This document shows positions 10,478 to 21,500 of a stretch of 64,000 nt of DNA, one piece after another; position 1 is the stretch's first letter, and every line of letters begins with the position of its first letter. The notes below the pieces were generated by a model, which was given only the letters and a program-made list of their open reading frames with translations, had not been told where the DNA came from and did not search any database. This DNA is from Byssovorax sp. Lineage in GTDB: Bacteria > Myxococcota_A > Polyangia > Polyangiales > Polyangiaceae. The translations under genes were made by a program, and so were the position numbers. Location: assembly GCA_025362495.1 (NCBI GenBank), contig JANYGI010000118.1, positions 50,169 through 114,168 of the forward strand, written 5' to 3'.

Positions 10478-11656
10478 TCAACGTGTCAATCGCAGGATCC
10501 GGTCGCGCGTGGCCGGGCACGTACCGCGACCGTCGCAGTTGCTCGTGCTCACGTAGAGCTCGCCGTCGGGGCCCATGATCGTCTCGCGCAGGCGACCGAA
10601 CCCCGTCGGCGGATCGCCCTGGAAATACACCTCGTGACGCCGTACGCGCCGCGGGTTCTCGGGATCGAGCTCGACGCGATGGAGGTGCTTCGAGCGCAGC
10701 GTCCCGATGAGCACGCTGCCTCGCCACTCGGGGATCGCCGTGCCGGTGTAGACCGCCGCGCCCCCGGGCGGCACGGCCTCTTCCCACGTCAGCGTCGGCG
10801 TCACCTTCCCTTGCGCCGTCTCGCAGCCGTAGATCTTCGGCCAGCCGAGGTTGTCGCCGGCGCGCGCGAGGTTGACCTCGTCGTGCCCGGTGCGGCCGAG
10901 CTCGCCGCTCGGGCCGTGATCGGTGACCACCATCGTGCTCCGATCGATCCAGTCGAAGCCCTGGGTGTTGCGCACGCCGAGGAGAAAGATCGGGCTGGGA
11001 AAGAAGGGGTTATCGGGGGGCGCGACCCCCTCGGGCGTGACGCGGAGGACCTTCCCGCCGAGGCTGTCCCTGGACTGCGCGAACGACGCCTCGGTGGCGT
11101 CGCCGGTGCCGACGTAGAGCATCCCGTCGGGCCCGAAGCGCAGGCGCCCGCCGTCGTGAAACTCCGCTCCCGGAAGGTGATCGAGGATGATCCGGTCGAG
11201 CGTCGCCGCGCGGTGCTCGGGATCGAGGCGATAGCGCAGCACGCGGTTCACGCGCGCGCCCGCGTGGACGACGGTGGCGTAAACGTAGAAGAGCCGATCT
11301 TGCTCGAACGTCGGCGAGGCCGCGATCCCGAGGAGGCCGCCCTCCGCGCTCTGCGCGATCTCCACCGTCGCCACCGTGCTGACGATCACGCCGTCGCGCA
11401 CCAGGCGCACGCGACCGGGGCGCTCGGTGACGAGCCAGTCCCCACCGGGAAGAAAGGCGATCCCCCACGGCACTTCGAGCCCGCTCACCACGGTCTCGGC
11501 CTTGAGCGGCGCCATCCCGGGCGGCCCGTAGCCCTCGGCGACGAAGAGGCACGGTGGATCCGGCGCTTGCGGCGCGGGCCCCGAAGCACACCCGAAGAGC
11601 CCCGGTGCGAGCCCGAGAGCGAGCGCCGCGAGCGCGGCCGTGCGGCGCCGATTCAT
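10478..11656 (-). CDS. PQQ-dependent sugar dehydrogenase-family lipoprotein (GSDH fold)
   Basis: A 392-residue lipoprotein with a signal peptide ending in FGC (Cys23). The body is a six-bladed GSDH-type propeller: GLEVPWGIAFLPGGDWLVTERPGRV, EGGLLGIAASP, a DGGRLRFGPDGMLYVGTGD block, GVRNTQGFDW, and a C-terminal SNCDGRG before RDRILRL. Relatives such as Asd/YliI oxidise aldose sugars with PQQ, and the conserved His of EFHDGGRL is present. The protein is presumably periplasmic and outer-membrane anchored. It is first in a tight operon with a lipoprotein and two Opp ATPases. Whether it binds PQQ cannot be told from sequence alone. Confidence 0.88.
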   Translation of the reverse strand: MNRRRTAALAALALGLAPGLFGCASGPAPQAPDPPCLFVAEGYGPPGMAPLKAETVVSGLEVPWGIAFLPGGDWLVTERPGRVRLVRDGVIVSTVATVEIAQSAEGGLLGIAASPTFEQDRLFYVYATVVHAGARVNRVLRYRLDPEHRAATLDRIILDHLPGAEFHDGGRLRFGPDGMLYVGTGDATEASFAQSRDSLGGKVLRVTPEGVAPPDNPFFPSPIFLLGVRNTQGFDWIDRSTMVVTDHGPSGELGRTGHDEVNLARAGDNLGWPKIYGCETAQGKVTPTLTWEEAVPPGGAAVYTGTAIPEWRGSVLIGTLRSKHLHRVELDPENPRRVRRHEVYFQGDPPTGFGRLRETIMGPDGELYVSTSNCDGRGTCPATRDRILRLTR

Positions 11657-11722
11657 CCATGAACTATCGGCCGAACGAAGGGCACCGCCAGCGGGGAGCG
11701 CAGGGTGCGCGGGTCGGGAAGA

Positions 11723-12766
11723 TCAGCCGTCTGCGGCGGGAGCGACCTTCACCGGACCAGGCGGCGGGACGAGCCGCGGGAGCCACCGCCGCAGCGTGAT
11801 CCCGACCATCGCGTCGTGCGGTCCGCCCGTGGTGGGCTGCTCGTAGTCGAGCTCGCGCAGCACGCCCTCGAGCGGCGGCGTGGCCTTCTTCAGCTCGCGC
11901 TTGAACACGTGGCGAAAGTCGTCGAAGAGCCGATCTTCCCAGCTGATCGACTGCCACGACACGATGACGTTGGTCGCCGGCGGCGCGTGCGCGAGATCCT
12001 TCGCGAAGTCGGTCGCCATGCAGGTGTCGATGACCAGATCGGCGAACGGCGCGGACTTCGCGTGCAGCGCCGTCGCCAGCCCGCCGCGGATGTTGCAGCC
12101 CGCGCCCGAGTGCCCGACGACGATGACCCGGCTGCGATCGATGGTGGCGAGCCCGGCGAGGCGCGCTGACGTGCGATCGAGGAACGCGTCGAGATCGAAC
12201 GCCGGCCAGAGCAGCACCGCGTTGCTCGCCGTCACCGGATCGATCGTGCTCGGCGCGGCGACGATCATCGGCGTCACCGATCCCGCTTCCATCAGCTCGG
12301 CGACGATGCGCCGCACGTCGCCTTCCTGCCCGCCGCCCATCCACCGGTACTTGATCAGCTCGGTGTTCATCCCGTGGAGGAACACCAGGATCGGCGCGGG
12401 CTTCTCCGGCACCGTGGCGATCGAGCTGTGAACGAAGGCCCGCCCGAGCCAGGCGCGATCTTTGTGGCCGACGTCGGCGCCGTCGTACGCGTACTCGTAG
12501 CTCGCGCCGTCGAGCGGCGGAGGGGGCGCAGGCTTCGTCTTCTTGCGCTCGGCGCCGGGCGCCGCGCTGTCGGCGCGAGCCTTCGTTCCAGGCTTCTTTG
12601 CGCTCTTCTTTGCGCCCTTCGCCGCCGGCTGCTTCGCGCCCTTCGCCGCGTGCGCGGGGGCCGCGAACGACGTCTGCGCGGGTGCCACCGACACGATGAG
12701 CGCCGCCAGGGCGACCAGCGCGGAGGCGCGGGATGGCAGCGCGCGTCGGGTGGAGGAAGTCACCAC
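11723..12766 (-). CDS. Secreted alpha/beta-hydrolase
   Basis: A 347-residue exported protein. The signal peptide (about 1-36) is followed by a Lys/Ala/Pro-rich linker (about 38-84) similar in flavour to those of other envelope proteins in this window. The catalytic domain has an oxyanion segment ILVFLHGMN, the nucleophile elbow GHSGAG, and a late GGPHDAMV that could supply the catalytic His. The substrate is unknown. It is transcribed in the same direction as the sugar-dehydrogenase operon, 66 bp upstream of it. Confidence 0.75.
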   Translation of the reverse strand: MVTSSTRRALPSRASALVALAALIVSVAPAQTSFAAPAHAAKGAKQPAAKGAKKSAKKPGTKARADSAAPGAERKKTKPAPPPPLDGASYEYAYDGADVGHKDRAWLGRAFVHSSIATVPEKPAPILVFLHGMNTELIKYRWMGGGQEGDVRRIVAELMEAGSVTPMIVAAPSTIDPVTASNAVLLWPAFDLDAFLDRTSARLAGLATIDRSRVIVVGHSGAGCNIRGGLATALHAKSAPFADLVIDTCMATDFAKDLAHAPPATNVIVSWQSISWEDRLFDDFRHVFKRELKKATPPLEGVLRELDYEQPTTGGPHDAMVGITLRRWLPRLVPPPGPVKVAPAADG

Positions 12767-12816
12767 CAGCTCGTATTAGCTGGCAATTTTCATGGCGCCC
12801 AGGCTTTCCGTGCGGA

Positions 12817-13035
12817 TCATTTCCGTCGCCCGACCACGATGTGCTGGTCGGGCAGCGGCTCGTCGATCAACGAAGCCTCGAGCCCGCCGGCCGTGAGGTC
12901 GTCGATAATTTGCTCGGGCCGGAGTCGATGGTGCGCCGGCGGACCGCGCTTCGCCTCCAGGGTGAAATCGACGACGAACACCGCGCCTCCGGGGGCGAGC
13001 GCCGCGTGGAGCCTCGCCGCGCGCGCCTCAGCGGA
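12817..13035 (-). pseudogene. 3' remnant of a class I SAM methyltransferase
   Basis: A 72-codon open stretch with no start codon. It begins right after an in-frame TGA that lies within the end of the thioesterase gene, and it ends at TGA 12817. The translation keeps the C-terminal methyltransferase strand pattern LHAALAPGGAVFVVDFTLE, followed by RLRPEQIIDDLTAGGLEA and PDQHIVVGRRK. The SAM-binding N-terminal half is absent upstream, where the intact thioesterase reading frame sits. This looks like a deletion scar that fused the thioesterase 3' end to the tail of a neighbouring methyltransferase gene. Confidence 0.7.
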
Positions 13036-13834
13036 TCACGGCGAGCAGCTGCACCGCGGTCATCACCAGGGCGCCCGAGCGCGTCCAGACCTCGTTGCTC
13101 TGCTCGGCGTAGCCGTCGGCGAGCACGTCGGATCGGCTGGTGACCAGCACCGGATCGCCCGGGGAGGCCTCGAGTCCAGGGGTGAAGTCGGTGAAGAAGT
13201 AATACGTCAGCGCCATGGTGGCGACGGGGCGCATCGCCGTGAAGCGCGTGAACATCGCGGGCATCCACCCGTCGGCGTACGCGGCGGCCAGCGGCGCATC
13301 GATCAGGCCCGGGTTGCGATGACGGATCCACCCGCCGAACGAGGCCCGATCTGCGCCCGAGAACGGGGCCGATCCGTAGGCGAAGCGGAAATCGAAATGC
13401 TGCGCGAACACCGGGCCTCCCAGGCTGAGATCGAGCGCGGGAGTCGCCTCGAACGACGGCGCCTCGGGCATGCGGCGGTCCGCGAACGCGATGCCCACGT
13501 CGCGGGCGCGAGCGCGGGTCGCCGTGGCGATGGCGACGACGCCGTCGTCCTGGATCATCCGCGCCGTGATGTGACTGACGGCGCTCGAGGCGCGCTGGAT
13601 CTCGACCTCGATGCGGACCGGCCCCGCCTGCGCCGGCGCACAAAAATGGCACGTCAGCGTGCGAAACGGCCGCCCATCCGCGCCTGATTTCGCGGCGATC
13701 GCGCGGAGGATCAGCGCCGCGACGAGGCCTCCAAACGCGCCTCGCCCCTGATACCAGGCGGCCTCGATCCGGGCGTCGAACGTCCCGTCCGCGTTGAGGG
13801 TCACCCGCGAGGCGTCGGCGAAGAGGTCGATCAT
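13028..13834 (-). CDS. Acyl-CoA thioesterase-family protein (double hotdog)
   Basis: A 268-residue protein from ATG 13834. A longer start at 13885 is possible and has no better support. The sequence follows the TesB-like/4HBT_3 double-hotdog plan: an N-terminal hotdog with GAFGGLVAALILRA and a C-terminal hotdog with PVATMALTYYFFTDF, near the position of the family's conserved acidic/Thr residues. Such enzymes hydrolyse acyl-CoA thioesters in the cytoplasm. It may be cotranscribed with the downstream methyltransferase remnant. The GH16 gene ends up in tandem upstream (13893-14873). Confidence 0.78.
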   Translation of the reverse strand: MIDLFADASRVTLNADGTFDARIEAAWYQGRGAFGGLVAALILRAIAAKSGADGRPFRTLTCHFCAPAQAGPVRIEVEIQRASSAVSHITARMIQDDGVVAIATATRARARDVGIAFADRRMPEAPSFEATPALDLSLGGPVFAQHFDFRFAYGSAPFSGADRASFGGWIRHRNPGLIDAPLAAAYADGWMPAMFTRFTAMRPVATMALTYYFFTDFTPGLEASPGDPVLVTSRSDVLADGYAEQSNEVWTRSGALVMTAVQLLAVIR

Positions 13835-13892
13835 CGCGCCGAAGATAGCGTCGATCCTCCTCTCGCCAAGGCCCCCCTTCGTCACGCGGCCT

Positions 13893-14873
13893 TCAGGGTC
13901 GCTGATAGACGCGCACGTAATCGACCTTCATGGTCTGGGGGAACATCGTCGTCCCGTCGGGATCGCCCGGCCACTGGCCGCCGACGGCCACGTTCAGGAG
14001 CACGAAGAACGGGTGATCGTAAACCCACGTCTTCCCGGCGGGGACGTCGGCCGCGGTCTTCGTCTCGTAGAGCGTGTCATCGAGGTAGAAGCGGATCACG
14101 TCCTTCTCCCACTCGACGGCGAAGACATGATAGGCGTCCGCGAGGCTCGCCCCGCCGGGGAGAGCGTACTTGTCGGTGAGCGGGTTGCCACCGGAGTACC
14201 CGGGGCCGTGGAGGCTGCCATGCACGGTGCCCGGCTCTTTCCCGATGCTCTCCATGATGTCAATCTCGCCGCAGCCCGGCCAGCTGACGGTCTCGATGTT
14301 TCCTCCGAGCATCCAGAACGCCGGCCACAGGCCCTGGCCTCGCGGGATCTGGATCCGCGCCTCGAAGCGGCCATAGGCCTGCTCCATCTTGGCCTTGGTC
14401 TGCAGGCGCGCCGAGGTGAACTGGCATGCTCCGTACCAGCATTGATGAGCCGCCGCGCCCTCGCTCGTCGCGGTGATCACGAGCGAGCCGCCCTCCTGCC
14501 GGGCGTTGGCCGTATCGGTCGTGTAGAACTCGCGCTCCTGATTGCCCCAGCCGTCGCCGCCGACCAGCGCTGTCCATTTCGAGGCGTCGATGGGCGAGCC
14601 GTCGGCGCCATTGAACTCGTCGGACCAGGCGAGAGACCACCCCGGGAGGCCTCCTCCGGTGCCGGTCGCCGCGCCGGTCGATCCCGTCGTGCCCGCAGCG
14701 CCGCCGCCACTGCTGGCGGTCGTCGTGCTGCTCGATCCGCCGCCGCCGGCTCCGCTGCTCGTGGCCGTGGACGCCGTGGATCCCGATCCTCCGCAGGCAG
14801 CGAGCGCCGTCAACGCGGCTGCGCCCAGGAAAACCGCGCCCAGCGAGGGCGACAACAAGCGGGGGTGGTTCAT
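13893..14873 (-). CDS. Secreted GH16 glycoside hydrolase lipoprotein (laminarinase-like endo-beta-1,3-glucanase)
   Basis: A 326-residue lipoprotein with lipobox LAAC (Cys27) and a Gly/Ser/Thr-rich linker at about 28-76. The GH16 catalytic domain spans about 78-325. The active-site motif EIDIMES supplies Glu203 (nucleophile), Asp205 and Glu208 (acid/base). WSDEFNG, GRFEARIQIPRGQGLWPAFWMLGG and HVFAVEWEKD are family landmarks. It probably cleaves beta-1,3- or mixed-linked glucans outside the cell, fitting a predatory or saprophytic soil bacterium. The frame opens 123 bp further upstream, but the signal peptide fixes ATG 14873. Confidence 0.95.
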   Translation of the reverse strand: MNHPRLLSPSLGAVFLGAAALTALAACGGSGSTASTATSSGAGGGGSSSTTTASSGGGAAGTTGSTGAATGTGGGLPGWSLAWSDEFNGADGSPIDASKWTALVGGDGWGNQEREFYTTDTANARQEGGSLVITATSEGAAAHQCWYGACQFTSARLQTKAKMEQAYGRFEARIQIPRGQGLWPAFWMLGGNIETVSWPGCGEIDIMESIGKEPGTVHGSLHGPGYSGGNPLTDKYALPGGASLADAYHVFAVEWEKDVIRFYLDDTLYETKTAADVPAGKTWVYDHPFFVLLNVAVGGQWPGDPDGTTMFPQTMKVDYVRVYQRP

Positions 14874-15135
14874 GACGCTCCGGATCCAGGCCAGCCAAAT
14901 TGACGATCGAATCGATGGCAAAATCCATCCATCCCCCGGGAGCGTATACCGGGTCGCTTCCCGGCAAAAGCGGCGCGTACGCGACCGGGGTCGCACGAAC
15001 GAGTCGATCTCTCGCGAAAGTAGTCGAATGCTCGGTTCACACCGGCTAATGACGGTAACCGGGCCATGACGATCACGCGATCAACCACAGAGATGTCGTC
15101 ATTCCTACCCATGACGGTGGCGTAGGGCATCCAAC

Positions 15136-18100
15136 GTGTACGTTCATCGCAGCAATCGTCTGGAGCCGCTGGTTTCCCGGCTCGCCGCCGTGTGCGCCAC
15201 ACCCGGCCTCGGGCCGATGGAGGCCGAGGTCATCATCGTCCAGAACAAGGGCATGGGGCGCTGGCTCGGGATGGAGCTCGCGCGCGACCTCGGCGTCTTT
15301 GCGAACGCGAAATTCCCGACCCCGAGGACGTTCCTCGAAGAGGCCTTCGCCGCCGTGCTCGGCGAAGCGATCACCGCCGCTCCCCCCGCGTCGAGCTTCT
15401 CGCCGGAGCGCCTCGTGTGGTCGATCGCCGCGCTCCTCCCGTCTCTTGAGCTCGAGCCAGCGTTCTCCGAGCTGCGCGGCTACCTCGCCGGCGACCGGCA
15501 GGGCGCGCGCCGGATCGAGCTCGCAGCGCGCCTCGCCGACGTCTTCGATCAGTATCCGGTGTACCGCCCCGATCTCGTCCTGGGCTGGGAAACGAGCCCT
15601 CCCGGCGAGTGGCAGGCGATCCTCTGGCGAAAGCTCGTCGAGCGCAACGAGGGCCTTCCCACGCACCTCGCGCGCCGCGCCGCGGACGCGATCAGCGCGC
15701 TCGATCAGCTCTCGTCGCGGCCCGCCGCGCTCCCCAAGCGGGTGAGCATCTTCGGGATCGACAGCCTCCCACCGCTCTTCGTCGACGCCTTCGCGGCGCT
15801 GGCGAAGCACCTCGACGTGCACCTGTTCCTCATCAGCCCTTCCCGCGCCTACTGGGCTGAAATCCGCGATCAGCGCGAGATCGCGCGCAGCCGCATCGCT
15901 GCCGGCAAAGACGCCGACGACGACCTGGCGCACACCCTCGGCAACCCGCTCCTCGCCTCGTTCGGCCGCATCGGACGCGATTTTCAGTACATCCTCGAAG
16001 GGCGCGTCGACTACCTGGAAGACGCCGGCGATCTTCACGTCGAGCCGCCCGGATCGACGATGCTGGCCACGCTCCAGGCCGACATCCTCGCGCTCCGGCA
16101 TCGCCGCCCGATCCGCCCGAATCGCCCCGACGAGAGCGACGTCGTCGCGCCGTGCGCGATCGATCCCGGCGATCGTTCGATCACCGTTCACGCGTGCCAC
16201 GGCCCCATGCGCGAGGTCGAGGTGCTGCGCGATCAGATCCTGGCGATGCTCCACGAAAACAAGGATCTCGAGCCGCGCGACATCGTGGTGATGACGCCGG
16301 ATCTCGAGACGTACGCGCCGCTTTTCGAGGCGGTGTTCGGCGCGTCGTCCGCCGATCCGGGGCACGTCCCCTATCGCATCGCCGACCGCGGCCTGCGCGC
16401 CGAGCGCTCGTCCGTCGATGCCTTCCTCGCGCTGCTCGACGCCGCGACGGGCCGCCTGACCGCGAGCACGGTGCTCGACGTGCTCGGCCGCGAGCCGGTG
16501 CGCGCGCGCTTCGCGATCGACGAGGCCGAGGTCGTCACGATCCAGCGCTGGGTGACGGACGTGAACGTGCGCTGGGGCATCGACGCCGCGCACCGCAAGA
16601 GCCACGGACAGCCACCCTTCAAGGAGACGACATGGCGCTTCGGCCTCGATCGTCTCTTCCTCGGCTACGCGATGCCCGGCGGCGATCGCCTGCTCTTTCG
16701 CGACACTCTCCCCTTCGACGACATCGAGGGAAGCTCTGCCGAGCTGCTCGGGCGCTTCGCCGACTTCTGCGAGGCGCTCTTCGATTTGCAGCGCGCGCTC
16801 GCCGCGCCGTGCTCGCTCGCGAGCTGGCACGAGAGGCTGGTCGCGGCGCTCGACCAGCTCGTGAAAGAGCCCGACGAGGAAGGCGGCGGCCTCCAGCACA
16901 TCCGCGAAATCCTCTGCACTCTGGCCGAAGACGCGAAGGCCGGCGGCTTCGACGAGCCGGTGTCGATCGACGTCGTGCGCTCGCGGCTCCGGGCGAAGCT
17001 CGACGAGCCCGGCGGCGGCTCGGCCTTCCTCGCGGGCGGCGTCACCGTGTGCGCGCTCCTCCCGATGCGCAGCATCCCCTTCGAAGCGATATGCCTCCTC
17101 GGGATGAACGACGGCACCTTCCCGCGCGCCGCGCGGACGCCGAGCTTCGATCTCCTCGCCAAGCACCCTCGAAAGGGCGATCGATCCCCTCGAAACCAGG
17201 ATCGGTATCTCTTCCTCGAAGCCATCCTCTCGGCCCGATCACGCCTGCTCATCACCCACGTCGGGCAATCGGCGCACGAGAACGCCGAGGTCCCGCCCTC
17301 GGTCGTCGTGAGCGAGCTGCTCGACGTGATCGACGAGTCGTTCACGCTCGAAACGATCGCCGGGCCGCGCCGCGCGCGCGAGCACGTGAGCGTGCGCCAC
17401 CCGCTCCAGCCCTGGAGCCCGGCGTACTTCGAGAAGGTGGGCAATCCCCGGCTCTTCAGCTACTCACCTCGCTTCTACGAGGGGGCGCGCGCGCTGCTCG
17501 GCCCGCGCGAGGCGGCGCCGGCGTTCTTCCCGCGGCGCCTCCCTCCGCCCGAAGAGCGCGCGCTCGCGGTGACGCTCGAGGAGCTCTGTGGCTTCTTCGC
17601 GAGCCCGATGAAGGCCATCCTCGTCAATCGCCTCGGGGTCCGCCTCACCGACGACAAGGACAGTGTCCCCGACCGTGAGCCGATGGAGCTCGACAAGCTC
17701 GAAGAGTACAAGATTGGCACCGATCTCCTGCGCCGCGCCCTCGCCGGCGACGACTTGCCCGGGGCCTATACCTACCTCCGGGCCAAAGGCGTCTTGCCGC
17801 TCGGGGCCATGGGCCGCGTCGGCTTCGACGGGATGTTACCGAAGGTCGACGCGCTCGCCGGGGCGATCCGCGAGCTCGCCACGCCCGAGAAGCTCATCGC
17901 GCTCGAGCTCGACGTGCTCTGCGGCGCTACGCGGCTGACTGGCTTCCTCCGCAACCTGTACCCCGAGGCCCGCGTCGAGTACCGATTCGCCACCGTGAAG
18001 GCCAAGGACGAACTCGATCTCTGGATCCGTCACCTCGGCCTCCAGTGCGCGGCGAAGCCCGGCTATCCGCGGGTGAGCGTACACATCGGCCTCGGGAAAG

Positions 18101-18501
18101 ACGACGTGGCCATCGTGCGCTTCAGCGAGCTCCCCCCCGAGGAAGCCCGGGCGATCCTCACCACCCTGGTGCGCCTCTATCACCTCGGGCAGACACTGCC
18201 CCTCTGCTTCTTCACGGCGACGTCGTACGCCTACGCCAGCGCGCGCCACGCCGGGAAAGACGACGACGCCGCGGCCACGGCGGCGCGCGCCAAGTTCTCC
18301 GGCGGCGGCTACGATCGCAAGGGCGCGAGGCCCGAGTCCGACGACGCTCACGTGTGGCAGATCCTCGCCGGGCGCGATCCGATCGAGCCTGGCTTTCGCC
18401 TCCTGGATCCCGCTATCCCTGGCGCCGCCGACGAGCCCAGCTTCTCCGCGCTCGCCGAGGCCGTCTTCGGTCCGCTGTTCGCGCATCGCGAGAAGAGCTG
18501 A
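15136..18501 (+). CDS. recC: Exodeoxyribonuclease V gamma subunit (RecC)
   Basis: A 1121-residue protein, almost exactly the E. coli RecC length. It starts at GTG with YVHRSNRLEPLVSRLA, the typical RecC N-terminus, followed by QNKGMGRWL and FPTPRTFLEEAF. In the RecBCD complex RecC holds the enzyme together, contacts the 3' strand and recognises Chi. The inactive helicase-like part keeps recognisable segments such as VCALLPMRSIPFEAICLLGMNDGTFPR. It starts a three-gene recC-recB-recD operon, with recB beginning 3 bp after its stop. It acts in double-strand break repair and degradation of foreign linear DNA. Confidence 0.96.
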   Translation: MYVHRSNRLEPLVSRLAAVCATPGLGPMEAEVIIVQNKGMGRWLGMELARDLGVFANAKFPTPRTFLEEAFAAVLGEAITAAPPASSFSPERLVWSIAALLPSLELEPAFSELRGYLAGDRQGARRIELAARLADVFDQYPVYRPDLVLGWETSPPGEWQAILWRKLVERNEGLPTHLARRAADAISALDQLSSRPAALPKRVSIFGIDSLPPLFVDAFAALAKHLDVHLFLISPSRAYWAEIRDQREIARSRIAAGKDADDDLAHTLGNPLLASFGRIGRDFQYILEGRVDYLEDAGDLHVEPPGSTMLATLQADILALRHRRPIRPNRPDESDVVAPCAIDPGDRSITVHACHGPMREVEVLRDQILAMLHENKDLEPRDIVVMTPDLETYAPLFEAVFGASSADPGHVPYRIADRGLRAERSSVDAFLALLDAATGRLTASTVLDVLGREPVRARFAIDEAEVVTIQRWVTDVNVRWGIDAAHRKSHGQPPFKETTWRFGLDRLFLGYAMPGGDRLLFRDTLPFDDIEGSSAELLGRFADFCEALFDLQRALAAPCSLASWHERLVAALDQLVKEPDEEGGGLQHIREILCTLAEDAKAGGFDEPVSIDVVRSRLRAKLDEPGGGSAFLAGGVTVCALLPMRSIPFEAICLLGMNDGTFPRAARTPSFDLLAKHPRKGDRSPRNQDRYLFLEAILSARSRLLITHVGQSAHENAEVPPSVVVSELLDVIDESFTLETIAGPRRAREHVSVRHPLQPWSPAYFEKVGNPRLFSYSPRFYEGARALLGPREAAPAFFPRRLPPPEERALAVTLEELCGFFASPMKAILVNRLGVRLTDDKDSVPDREPMELDKLEEYKIGTDLLRRALAGDDLPGAYTYLRAKGVLPLGAMGRVGFDGMLPKVDALAGAIRELATPEKLIALELDVLCGATRLTGFLRNLYPEARVEYRFATVKAKDELDLWIRHLGLQCAAKPGYPRVSVHIGLGKDDVAIVRFSELPPEEARAILTTLVRLYHLGQTLPLCFFTATSYAYASARHAGKDDDAAATAARAKFSGGGYDRKGARPESDDAHVWQILAGRDPIEPGFRLLDPAIPGAADEPSFSALAEAVFGPLFAHREKS

Positions 18502-18504
18502 AGC

Positions 18505-21500
18505 GTGCAACCCCTCGATGCGCTCACCACGCCGCTCGAACGCAGCCTGATCGAGGCCAGCGCCGGCACCGGCAAAACGTACACGATAACCACGCTCTTC
18601 CTGCGGCTGCTCCTGCAAAGTGGCCTTACGGTCGGGCAGATCCTGGTCGTCACCTTCACCAACGCGGCCACGCGCGAGCTCTACGATCGCATCCGCACCC
18701 GGCTCCGCGAGGCGCTGACGGCCTTCGAGCTCGAGGAGAGCGACGACGCCGTGCTGGCGGCGCTCCTCGTCGACAGCGACGATAAAGACCTCTCCCGCGA
18801 GCGCCTCAAGACGGCCCTCCGCGACTTCGACGACGCGGCGATCTTCACGATCCACGGCGTCTGCCAGCGCATCTTGCACGAGCACGCCTTCGAGAGCGGG
18901 ACGAGCTTCGACGCAGAGCTGACCACCAGCCAGGAGGCGTTGCTGGCCGAGGTCGTCGACGACTTCTTCGCCCAGACCCTCTACGATGCTTCACCCGCGC
19001 TCGTGCGCCAGATGGTCGACGCCGGGATGACCCGGGAGACGCTGGTCGCCCTGGCGAAGAAGGGTATCGCCGATCCAACGATGCCAATCCTCCCCGAGCC
19101 CCCCGCGCCCGAGGTGATCGAAGCGTCGCTCGCCGCGTTCGCCGACGCGAAGACGGCCGCGGCTGCGATCTGGTCGGCTGAAAAACCGCGGATCATCAAG
19201 CTGCTGCAGGAGGCGCCCCTCAAGCGAACGACGTACTCGCAGAACCGTCTGGATCGGCTCCCGGGCGCGATGGACACGCTCTTCCGCGCCGATCGTCAGC
19301 GCGGAGCCTCGCTGTTCGAAACGTTTCACCTGGCCACGACAGGCACCCTCGAGAGCGGCACGAAGAAGGGTGGGAAGCCCCCCGCTCACCCCTTCTTCGG
19401 CGCCTGCGACGCGCTCCTCGCGGCGGCCGCGGCGGCAGAGCGCGACTCGGGCAGCCGGCTCATCCTGCTCCAGCGCGATCTCATCACCTTCGCGCGGCGC
19501 GACATGCCAATTCGCAAGGACGCCGCGCACCTGCAGAGCTTCGACGATCTGCTCCACCGCCTCGACGCCGCGCTCGCGGGGCCGCTCGGGCCGGCGCTCG
19601 CCACCGCGGTTCGCCGGAAATACACGGCCGCGCTGATCGACGAGTTCCAGGACACCGATCCCGTGCAATACCGGATCTTCGAGGCCATCTACAGCGGGAG
19701 CACGGCGAACCCTCGGTTCTTCATCGGCGATCCCAAGCAGGCGATCTACTCGTTCCGCGGCGCCGACGTGTTTGCCTATCTCGGCGCGGCCCGCCACACC
19801 CGCGAGGACCGGCGCTTCACCCTCGGCACCAGCTACCGCTCGGATCCCGGCCTCGTCGCGGCCGTGAACACCCTCTTTGCGCGAGCGCGCGCGCCTTTCC
19901 TGATTGAGCAGATCGGCTTCTCGCCCGCCCTGGCCGCGAAGACGACGCGCATGCACCTCGGCGAAGCGCCGGTGACGCCCTTTCGCGTCCTCTTCTATCC
20001 ACGCAAGGACGCGCCGCTCACCAAGGGCGCGGCCAACCTCGCTCTGCCCGCGGCGATCGCGGCCGACATTTCCCGGCTCCTCGCGTCGGGCACCACGATC
20101 CAGGGGCGCCCGGTGTCGCCGGGCGACATTGCCATTCTCGCGCGCACCAACCACCAGGCCATGGCCGCGCAGGCCGCCCTGCGCGAGCTGCGGATACCGT
20201 GCGTGCTCCAGGGCGACGCCAGCGTCTTCGACTCCCCCGAGGCGCTCGAGATGGAGGCGCTGCTCGGCGCCCTGGCCGCTCCTTCCAGCGCCGGCGCGGT
20301 GCGACTGGCGCTGACGACGAGCGTGATCGGCCTGCGCGCCGACGAGATCGAGGCGCTCGACCGCGACGACGAGGCCTGGGACGCGCGCGCGGCGCAGTTC
20401 CAGTCGTGGGGCGCCCGCTTCCGCGATCATGGCTTCATCGCCGGCTTTCGCCGCCTCCTCGACGAGCTGCAGGTGCCGAGTCGGCTCCTCGCCTGGACCG
20501 ACGGGGAGCGGCGCTTGACCAACCTCCTTCACCTGGCCGAGCTGCTCCACGTCGCGCAGATCCGCGAGCACCTCGGCCCGGCCGGCCTGCTGCGGTGGTT
20601 CGCCTCGGTGCGGCGCGAGCAGGACGCCCGCGACAAGGACGGCGCCGAGGCCGCGCAGATGCGCCTCGAGAGCGACGACGCCGCCGTGAAGCTCGTGACG
20701 ATCCACAAGAGCAAGGGCCTCGAATACCCGATCGTCTATTGCCCCTATCTCTGGGACGGCAAGCTCCTCCACGCGTCGGATCAGGTGACGCCGATGTTCC
20801 ACGAGCCGCCGCCGAGCGGCGATCCGCAGCGCAAGCTCGATCTCGGCTCACCCGATCTGGCAACGCACGTGAAGCTCGCCGAGCGCGAGGCCGCCGCGGA
20901 GAACCTGCGGCTCCTCTACGTGGCGCTCACCCGGGCCAAGCATCAGTGCACCATCGTCTGGGGCAACGTGAAAGAGGCCGAGACCTCGGCGCTCGGGTAT
21001 CTGCTCCACCAGGAAGCGGCCGAGTCGGGCGATCTCCTCGACGCGACGACAGCGCGCCTCGCGGCGCTCGACGATCCGGGGATGCTCGCCGATCTGGAGG
21101 CGCTGGCCGCCGCCGCGAAGGGCGCTCTCGAGATCGAGACTCTATCTCTCGATCCGGGCGAGCCTCACACCCCCGTCGTCGAGGCCGCGCCGGAGCTGGA
21201 ATTCAGGCCCATTTCGCGAGCAATCGAGTCCTTCTGGCGGACGAGCAGCTTCTCGGGCCTGATCGCGGGCGGCAGCGCGGAGACGACGACGGACGAAGGG
21301 CGCGATCGCGACGGCGCCGTCACCGCGGATCCCTTCGTCGATGTCCCGCTCGCCGAGGTGACCCGCGATGAAGGCGAGGGCGAGCGGGTGCTCCTCGACG
21401 CTTTCCCGCGAGGCGCGCGCGCCGGCGTGATGCTCCACGAGGTCTTTGAAAACATCGATTTCCAGGGCCCGGAGGCCGACATCGTCGCCGCTTCCGCCGC

